A stretch of 64,000 bases of DNA from Marmoricola sp. URHB0036 (GTDB lineage Bacteria; Actinomycetota; Actinomycetes; Propionibacteriales; Nocardioidaceae), in the NCBI RefSeq assembly GCF_000426045.1, contig NZ_AUEP01000016.1, positions 1-64,000 on the forward strand, in the 5' to 3' direction. Below the pieces are notes generated by a model. It did no database searches and was not told the DNA's origin. It was given only the letters and a program-made list of their open reading frames with translations. Both the position numbers and the translations under genes were made by a program. Positions 59,158 through 64,000 of this stretch are shown piece by piece; position 1 is the first letter of the stretch, and each line of letters starts with the position of its first letter.

Positions 59158-59200
59158 GACCTCGGCGAGTAGGGCGCGGCAAGCCCATCTCGCCGAGGTC
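59158..59200. terminator. Hairpin between the PAP2 gene and MFS remnant
   Basis: GACCTCGGCGAG (59158-59169) and CTCGCCGAGGTC (59189-59200) form a perfect 12-bp stem with a 19-nt loop. It lies 30 bp after the PAP2 stop and 14 bp beyond the convergent MFS remnant's stop, so it can terminate both directions. Confidence 0.65.
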
Positions 59201-59213
59201 GAAGGTGTCCGTC

Positions 59214-59489
59214 TCAGTGCATGTGCATGTTTCCGCCGCCGCCGATCACCTTGGTGGCCGGCATCCGAAGCATCGCGAAGACCGCACCGATCGCTGCGGC
59301 GCCGATGAACCCAGCTGAGAACGCATCGGCTGCACCAGTCGTGGTGGCCAGCGACCCGGCGCTGGACGCGACCGCGGACAGGATGGCGACACCCAGCGCA
59401 GCCCCGATTTCGTGGCCGGTCATCAGGAACCCGGAGGCGACTCCGGCGTGGGAGGCCCGCACCCGACACGGCCTGGTGCTGCTCACCAC
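59214..59489 (-). pseudogene. C-terminal fragment of an MFS (DHA2-type) drug exporter
   Basis: About 90 codons encode the last helices of a DHA2-family exporter: GVASGFLMTGHEIGAALGVA, then a helix-turn ending MHMH. The N-terminal 12 helices are missing; the frame starts at a random GTG near 59489 and no gene continues upstream. It is therefore a remnant, left between the polyphosphate operon and glnA, and supports a history of insertion and deletion here. Confidence 0.8.
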
Positions 59490-59594
59490 CAGCTACGCCC
59501 ACGCTCAGACCGAGGAGGGTCAGCGCGAGGTCATTCGGCCCCCGCCGGGGGAATCTGGGGGAAACCCTGGCGGGGGCCGTGCGTTCTCGCAGGT

Positions 59595-59614
59595 CAGGGC
59601 CGCAATTGGCCCTG
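59595..59614 (-). terminator. glnA terminator hairpin
   Basis: CAGGGCC-GCAATT-GGCCCTG (59595-59614) forms a 7-bp perfect stem with a 6-nt loop, starting 5 bp beyond the glnA stop on the minus strand. It would terminate glnA. Confidence 0.65.
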
Positions 59615-59618
59615 TCTG

Positions 59619-59644
59619 TCAGATGTCGTAGTAGAGCTCGAACT
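59619..59644 (-). repeat. glnA 3' end, right copy of the att-like repeat
   Basis: This is the intact end of glnA (EFELYYDI and stop), matching 54985-55010 at 25 of 26 bases. The two copies are 4.6 kb apart in direct orientation and bracket the remnant-rich segment. Confidence 0.6.
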
Positions 59645-61037
59645 CGTGCGGGTGCGGGCGCAGCTGCACGGGCAGGATCTCCTGGGTGCGCTTGAAGTCG
59701 ATCCAGGTCTCGATCAGGTCGGGCGTGAACACGTTGCCCTCGGTGAGGAAGTCGTGGTCGCGCTCGAGGTTGTCGAGTACGGCGTTGAGCGAGGTCGGCA
59801 CCTGGTCGATCTCGGCCATCTCGTCCGGCGGGAGCTCGTAGATGTCCTTGTCGATCGGCTCCGAGGGCTCGATCTTGTTCTTGATGCCGTCGAGGCCGGC
59901 GAGCAGCAGCGCCGAGAAGGCTAGGTAGGGGTTCGCCGACGGGTCGGGGCAGCGGAACTCGATGCGCTTGGCCTTCGGGTTCGAGCCGGTGATCGGGATG
60001 CGGACGCAGGCCGAGCGGTTGCGCTGGGAGTACACCAGCGAGATCGGCGCCTCGAAGCCCGGCACCAGGCGGTGGTAGGAGTTCACCGTCGGGTTGGTGA
60101 ACGCCAGCAGCGACGGCGCGTGCTTGAGGATGCCGCCGATGTAGTGGCGGGCCATGTCGGAGAGGCCGGCGTAGCCGGTCTCGTCGTAGAAGAGCGGCTC
60201 ACCCTCGTTCCAGATGGACTGGTGGCAGTGCATGCCGGACCCGTTGTCGCCGAAGATCGGCTTGGGCATGAAGGTCGCGGTCTTGTCGTTGCGCCACGCG
60301 ACGTTCTTGATGATGTACTTGAACTTCATCACGTCGTCGGCTGCCTTGAGCAGCTCGTCGAACTTGTAGTTGATCTCGGCCTGGCCGGCGGTGCCGACCT
60401 CGTGGTGGGCCCGCTCGACGACCAGCCCGGACTTCTCCAGCTCGATGACCATCTCGTCGCGCAACTCGCCGAAGTGGTCGTACGGCGCGACGGGGAAGTA
60501 GCCGCCCTTGTACTTCACCTTGTAGCCGCGGTTGTTGTCCTCGGAACCGGAGTTCCAGGCGCCGGCCTCGGAGTCGATCTCGTAGAAGCCGGTGTTGGCC
60601 TTGGTCTCGAAGCGCACGTTGTCGAAGACGTAGAACTCAGCCTCGGGGGCGAAGTACGCCTTGTCGCCGATGCCGGTGCTCGCGAGGTAGGCCATCGCCT
60701 TGCGCGCGATGTTGCGCGGGTCGCGCGAGTAGGCCTCGCCGGTGATCGGGTCGTGGATGAAGAAGTTGACGACCAGGGTCTTGGCGACGCGGAAGGGGTC
60801 GAGGTACGCCGTGGTCGGGTCGGGGAACAGCGACATGTCCGACTCGTGGATGGCCTGGAAGCCGCGGATAGAGGACCCGTCGAAGTTCAGACCGTCGTCG
60901 AAGACCGACTGGTCGAAGGAGGACACCGGCACCGTGAAGTGCTGCATCACACCCGGCAGGTCACAGAAACGGACGTCGACCATCTCGACGCCCTCGTCCT
61001 TGACGTACTTCAGCAGCTCTTCGCTGTTCTGGAACAT
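59619..61037 (-). CDS. glnA: Glutamine synthetase type I
   Basis: GlnA makes glutamine from glutamate, ammonia and ATP and is the main ammonia-assimilating enzyme. The 472-residue protein is GSI-beta length. Motifs include FDGSSIRGF, the metal-site glutamates in [53 protein letters not shown] and the adenylylation segment [10 protein letters not shown], whose tyrosine is the regulatory site. The start is ATG 61037 after AAGGAGG; the open frame upstream lies over the promoter. A GlnR-type site is 119 bp upstream. A 26-bp copy of its 3' end occurs at 54985-55010. Confidence 0.97.
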   Translation of the reverse strand: MFQNSEELLKYVKDEGVEMVDVRFCDLPGVMQHFTVPVSSFDQSVFDDGLNFDGSSIRGFQAIHESDMSLFPDPTTAYLDPFRVAKTLVVNFFIHDPITGEAYSRDPRNIARKAMAYLASTGIGDKAYFAPEAEFYVFDNVRFETKANTGFYEIDSEAGAWNSGSEDNNRGYKVKYKGGYFPVAPYDHFGELRDEMVIELEKSGLVVERAHHEVGTAGQAEINYKFDELLKAADDVMKFKYIIKNVAWRNDKTATFMPKPIFGDNGSGMHCHQSIWNEGEPLFYDETGYAGLSDMARHYIGGILKHAPSLLAFTNPTVNSYHRLVPGFEAPISLVYSQRNRSACVRIPITGSNPKAKRIEFRCPDPSANPYLAFSALLLAGLDGIKNKIEPSEPIDKDIYELPPDEMAEIDQVPTSLNAVLDNLERDHDFLTEGNVFTPDLIETWIDFKRTQEILPVQLRPHPHEFELYYDI

Positions 61038-61155
61038 TCGTCCTCCTTGGCCGCTCGGGGCGACCGCTGACATCGGTGAGTTGTCGCGTGCCCGACGTGT
61101 GCGCCCGCGACGATGCGAACCTACGGATGGGCCGTTGCACGACCGTATCCACTTT

Positions 61156-61171
61156 GTTTCACCGATGTTAC
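61156..61171 (-). promoter_or_regulatory. GlnR binding site upstream of glnA
   Basis: On the minus strand the sequence reads GTAAC-ATCGGT-GAAAC, an exact match to the actinobacterial GlnR consensus GTNAC-N6-GNAAC. It is 119 bp before the glnA start, on the expected side. GlnR activates glnA under nitrogen limitation. Confidence 0.75.
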
Positions 61172-61235
61172 GGGCGTCCGATGGCTGGCGTCGGGGCCCG
61201 GAGTCGGCCCAGCGGCGCCCGGATAGGGTCCCTTT

Positions 61236-61604
61236 GTGCTCGAGTACGCCTCCTGGCCGCGACGGATCGCCGCCCTGGTCATCGACTGGTTCGTCTCGAG
61301 CCTGGTCACCATCGGCATCGTCGGCCTCGGTGACTACGGCCGTCAGGGCAGCAGCTCCAGCTGGGTGGTGCTCGGTGTCTTCGCCCTCGAGGTCGCGGTG
61401 CTGACCACCCTGGCCGGCGGCTCGTTCGGCCAGCTCATCGTGCGGATCCGGGTGCTCACCACCGAGGGCCGTCCGCTCAGTCTGTTGGTGGCGATCGCGC
61501 GCACGCTGCTGATCTGCGTGGTCGTCCCGCCGCTGATCTTCGAGAACGCCACCGGACGTGGGCTGCACGACCGCTGGACCCGTTCAGCGGCGTACGTCCG
61601 GTGA
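61236..61604 (+). CDS. RDD-family membrane protein
   Basis: The 122-residue protein has three hydrophobic helices with the RDD signature: N-terminal [17 protein letters not shown] (Arg and Asp) and the later [18 protein letters not shown] (the second Asp). RDD proteins are small membrane proteins, some of which exchange Na+ for H+; actinobacterial glnA neighbours commonly include one. The start is GTG 61236; no strong ribosome-binding site. It is divergent from glnA and lies upstream of the lipoprotein gene. Confidence 0.88.
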   Translation: MLEYASWPRRIAALVIDWFVSSLVTIGIVGLGDYGRQGSSSSWVVLGVFALEVAVLTTLAGGSFGQLIVRIRVLTTEGRPLSLLVAIARTLLICVVVPPLIFENATGRGLHDRWTRSAAYVR

Positions 61605-61676
61605 CTGGCGCAATCCTCGGCGGACGGGCCGCGCTCGCCGTACTCTGATCCCAGAATCGGGACAAACGGGGGAACC

Positions 61677-62483
61677 ATGACATCGCGCACGTGCCTGCTC
61701 ACACGCACGCTGGCCGCCACACTGACGCTCGGAGTGGCGCTGACCGTCGCCGGCTGCGGCAACGAGAACACCGGGCCGGGCTACGACAACTCCACGTCGA
61801 ACTCCGGGGGAGTGGCCTACGCCGACCCGGAACTCGACAAGACCGACATCATGCGCGTGGCCTACGACGCGGCCAAGAAGGCCGGCACCGCCCACATCGC
61901 GATGACCATGACCGGGAAGTCCTCGTTCTCGGCCAAGGGCGACGTGGCCTACGGCCAGGCGCAGCCCCGCATGAGCATGTCGATGTCGATGCCCCAGCTG
62001 GGCAAGGGCCGGATCGAGATGCGCTACGTCGGCAAGGTGCTCTACATGCAGATCCCCGGCGTCACCCCGGCCGGGAAGTACGTCGCCATCGACCCGTCCG
62101 ACAAGAACTCCCCGCTCGCCAAGAGCTTTGCCGGCACCACCGACCAGATGGACCCGCTGCAGAGCATCAAGGCGATGGAGTCGGCCGTGCGCAGCTCGGA
62201 GCGGGTGGGCAAGCAGACGATGGACGGGGTGACCGTCGAGCACTACAAGCTCACCGTCGACACCGCGGCCCTGGTCAAGGGCCTCTCGACGGCCCAGCTT
62301 GCACAGGCCAAGGTGCCGAAGAGCATCACCTACGACCTCTGGCTCGACGAGCAGCACCGTCTCCACCGGACGAGCTTCGACATGTCCGGTGAGCACTTCG
62401 AGGCGACGATGTCGAAGTGGGGCCAGCCTGTGAAGGTCGACGCTCCGCCCCACGCCCAGATCATGGCGATGCCGGGCGCCTGA
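61677..62483 (+). CDS. LppX/LprG-like lipoprotein
   Basis: The 268-residue protein has a lipoprotein signal peptide: basic N-terminus (MTSRTCLLTR), hydrophobic core and lipobox LTVAGC, with the lipidated Cys at residue 27. The mature part is a beta-rich domain with MTMTGKSSFSAKGDVAYG and KQTMDGVTVEHYKLTVDT, resembling the LppX_LprAFG fold that in mycobacteria carries lipids across the periplasm. The stop at 62483 precedes the convergent nuclease-like gene by 22 bp. The start is ATG 61677, with GGGGGAACC upstream. Confidence 0.85.
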   Translation: MTSRTCLLTRTLAATLTLGVALTVAGCGNENTGPGYDNSTSNSGGVAYADPELDKTDIMRVAYDAAKKAGTAHIAMTMTGKSSFSAKGDVAYGQAQPRMSMSMSMPQLGKGRIEMRYVGKVLYMQIPGVTPAGKYVAIDPSDKNSPLAKSFAGTTDQMDPLQSIKAMESAVRSSERVGKQTMDGVTVEHYKLTVDTAALVKGLSTAQLAQAKVPKSITYDLWLDEQHRLHRTSFDMSGEHFEATMSKWGQPVKVDAPPHAQIMAMPGA

Positions 62484-62505
62484 CGAGGTCAGCGGCCGAG
62501 GTGGC

Positions 62506-63768
62506 TCATCTCGGCAGCTGGAAGTAGGCGAAGACCAGGTTGTGGTCGCTCGGCGGCACGCGGGTCCCGGGCATGAAGAAGTTCGCGACGTTCACGTAGC
62601 GCGTGGTGCCGTGGATGTGCCGCAGGAAGATCCCGTCCGCCCGGCTGGCGACCGTCGAGGTGGGCCGCTGCACGCGTCGCCCGTTGGTGGTCGAGTAGCG
62701 CACCCCGAGCCGGGACATCGAGGCCATGGCGTCCCACCAGCCGGCGCGGACGAACGTCGGCTGCGGCGGGTTCGGGTCACCCCACACGCCGTAGCCGGCC
62801 GCGAAGTCACCGGCGATCGCCGCCGGTTCGGAGGTGCTGGTCAGCCGGTTCAGCGCCGCCAGCACCGCACGTGCCGTCGCGCCGGTCTGCTTGTTGCCGG
62901 TGCGGTTGGGTCCCAGCTGCGGCTTGGCGGGGCCGAAGTGGACCGAGACCACGGTGAAGGTCCTGCTCGAACCAGCGGGGCGGAGGCGGGCGTACGGCGT
63001 GGGGATGACCTTGCCGGTACGGTAGCTGTGGATCGACTGGCCCGAGGGGCTGTAGCTGTTGAGCAGTCCGCTGCTACGCAGGCTGAACCGGCCGGCGTCG
63101 TACAGGATGCGACCCTCGGACACCCCGGTCGGGGCGACCTTCCAGGTGCGGTGGGTCAGGCTGGTCAACCGGGCGGCGATGCCACCGCCATTGGTGTTCA
63201 TCGTCTCCTGGAGAGCGACGACGTTGAGGTTGCGAGCCGCGATGTTGCGCGCGATGCGAGGCATCCGCCTGGCCCAGTTGGTGGTGCCGGCGAGCATCAC
63301 GTTGTAGGTGCCGAGACGAACGCCGTCACCCGAGTCGGGTTGGGAGACCCGCGGCCAGATGGCACGGGTGGCTGACCACGGCCCGAGCCGGGAGCCGTAG
63401 GCCGTCTGGACCCGTGCGAAGACCGGGTTGCCGTAGGGCACCGCGGTCATGGTCGTGTCGTGCGCGGCGTCGGTGGACACGGCACGGGTGCTCGAGCGGG
63501 TCGAGGCAGGCAACCAAGCGGTGTACCTCGTGGTGCTCGGCCACTTGTCCCACGGGGCGTAGGCCCACTTGACGCGGTACCGGTTCGCGCCGGCCGCCGG
63601 GCGCCAGGAGATCCGTACCGCGTTGTCGAGGCCGGACACGCCGGTCACGGCGCGGGCGGGCGCGGCCTTGCGGGCAGGTGCGGCGCCCTCGGCCGGCAAG
63701 GTGGCCACGGAGAGCGCGAGCAGCGCGGAGAGCGGCAGGGAGCACAGGACCAACGGACGACGGCGCAT
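62506..63768 (-). CDS. Secreted endonuclease/exonuclease/phosphatase-fold protein
   Basis: The 420-residue protein has a Sec signal peptide (residues 1 to about 29, MRRRPLVLCSLPLSALLAL to AEGAA), a short fibronectin-III-like segment (about 40-145; LDNAVRISWRPAAGANRYRV) and an EEP catalytic domain: GTYNVMLA, NVVALQETM (metal Glu), VVSVHFG, AIAGDFAAG and PPSDHNLVFAYF (catalytic His). All EEP residues appear present, so a secreted nuclease or phosphodiesterase is expected. The ATG at 63768 follows GAGGTG. An AT-rich dyad lies upstream. Confidence 0.88.
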   Translation of the reverse strand: MRRRPLVLCSLPLSALLALSVATLPAEGAAPARKAAPARAVTGVSGLDNAVRISWRPAAGANRYRVKWAYAPWDKWPSTTRYTAWLPASTRSSTRAVSTDAAHDTTMTAVPYGNPVFARVQTAYGSRLGPWSATRAIWPRVSQPDSGDGVRLGTYNVMLAGTTNWARRMPRIARNIAARNLNVVALQETMNTNGGGIAARLTSLTHRTWKVAPTGVSEGRILYDAGRFSLRSSGLLNSYSPSGQSIHSYRTGKVIPTPYARLRPAGSSRTFTVVSVHFGPAKPQLGPNRTGNKQTGATARAVLAALNRLTSTSEPAAIAGDFAAGYGVWGDPNPPQPTFVRAGWWDAMASMSRLGVRYSTTNGRRVQRPTSTVASRADGIFLRHIHGTTRYVNVANFFMPGTRVPPSDHNLVFAYFQLPR

Positions 63769-63813
63769 GGTGGAAACACCTCGGGGGAGGAGGGGCGGGG
63801 GATTTCCACTTTA

Positions 63814-63835
63814 CGACATTTGTTGGTAAATGTCG
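63814..63835. promoter_or_regulatory. AT-rich dyad upstream of the nuclease-like gene
   Basis: CGACATTT-GTTGGT-AAATGTCG is a perfect 8-bp inverted repeat with a 6-nt centre, 46 bp before the EEP start codon and 22 bp after the DUF4191-like stop. It could be an operator or a terminator of the upstream gene; no T-tract follows. Confidence 0.4.
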
Positions 63836-63856
63836 CTATTACCGATTGTGGGAGAA

Positions 63857-64000
63857 TCAGCGCCCGCGCAGATTACCGCGCATTCCCTTCATCGACGTCG
63901 GCACGGGTCCCTTCGGCATCGGGATGGCGGATCTGTTGGCGTCCAGCGCCTTGATCCGCTGCAGCACGTCGGTCATCTGGGCCGGCTTGATCTCGCGGCC
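63857..64000 (-). CDS. C-terminal end of a probable DUF4191 protein (runs off window)
   Basis: The last 47 codons of a minus-strand gene enter from the right edge. The peptide contains VLQRIKALDANRSAIPMPKG and ends NLRGR, basic and proline-containing, as in the tail of the actinobacterial DUF4191 membrane protein usually found near glnA and RDD genes. The assignment rests on this tail and on synteny, so it is tentative. Confidence 0.4.
   Translation of the reverse strand, partial: GREIKPAQMTDVLQRIKALDANRSAIPMPKGPVPTSMKGMRGNLRGR

Noticed and set aside
1-64000. CRISPR arrays, tRNA or rRNA genes, riboswitches
   Set aside because: No regularly spaced repeats, cloverleaf-like segments or known riboswitch cores were found on reading both strands.

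Overview
The window is high-GC DNA with strongly GC-biased third codon positions, tightly packed genes and frequent 1-4 bp start/stop overlaps. A DevR/DevS two-component pair, a fused CydDC, a GlnR box at glnA and actinobacterial-type acetyltransferase and universal stress proteins point to an actinobacterium. Gene content resembles Nocardioides or a relative, but no rRNA or other marker is present to prove this.

Layout. (1) 1-1345: an IS481-family insertion sequence with bipartite ends. (2) 1.4-37.8 kb: a low-oxygen/dormancy island built around devR-devS (22.3-24.8 kb). It holds the arginine deiminase operon (permease, arcA, arcB, arcC), an NRAMP-type metal transporter with a membrane/PRC/MgtE_N-like partner, a universal stress protein with a GNAT-acyl-CoA synthetase-like acetyltransferase, PPK2, cytochrome bd (cydA, cydB, cydDC), two Acg-type nitroreductases each near a DoxX-like protein, a CBS-BON protein, phosphoketolase-acetate kinase, three tandem universal stress proteins, a lipoyl-less E2-like acyltransferase and pyruvate phosphate dikinase. 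Nearly every transcription start region here carries 14-bp GGGNC-N4-GNCCC-like sites, often paired 21-23 bp apart. That matches the DosR/DevR box style. I read the island as one DevR regulon that makes ATP by substrate-level routes (carbamate kinase, acetate kinase, polyphosphate), respires with a high-affinity oxidase and protects proteins under hypoxia.

(3) 38.4-40.5 kb: a 2-oxo acid dehydrogenase E1 pair in beta-alpha order, without visible DevR sites. (4) 40.5-52.9 kb: a catabolic cluster with a LysR regulator, a split TPP-dependent decarboxylase, an aldehyde dehydrogenase, a DAO-type amine/amino-acid oxidase, 5-oxoprolinase PxpA/PxpB/PxpC, an SDR, an acyl-CoA dehydrogenase, a CitE-like lyase, a class III CoA transferase and a MaoC-type hydratase. 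Together these could take a substituted 5-oxoproline or glutamate through a C5-dicarboxyl-CoA to acetyl-CoA and pyruvate. This is inference. (5) 53.1-54.9 kb: a secreted BNR/sialidase-fold protein.

(6) 55-59.6 kb: a patchwork bounded by a near-identical 26-bp copy of the glnA 3' end on both sides. It contains gene remnants (a histidine kinase tail and an MFS tail), an excisionase-like HTH protein, a noncoding stretch with two long perfect inverted repeats, and an intact DUF4956-VTC-PAP2 operon probably concerned with polyphosphate. (7) 59.6-64 kb: a conserved chromosomal block of glnA with a GlnR box, an RDD membrane protein, an LppX/LprG-like lipoprotein, a secreted endonuclease/exonuclease/phosphatase-fold protein and the end of a probable DUF4191 gene. 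No CRISPR array, tRNA or rRNA gene was found.
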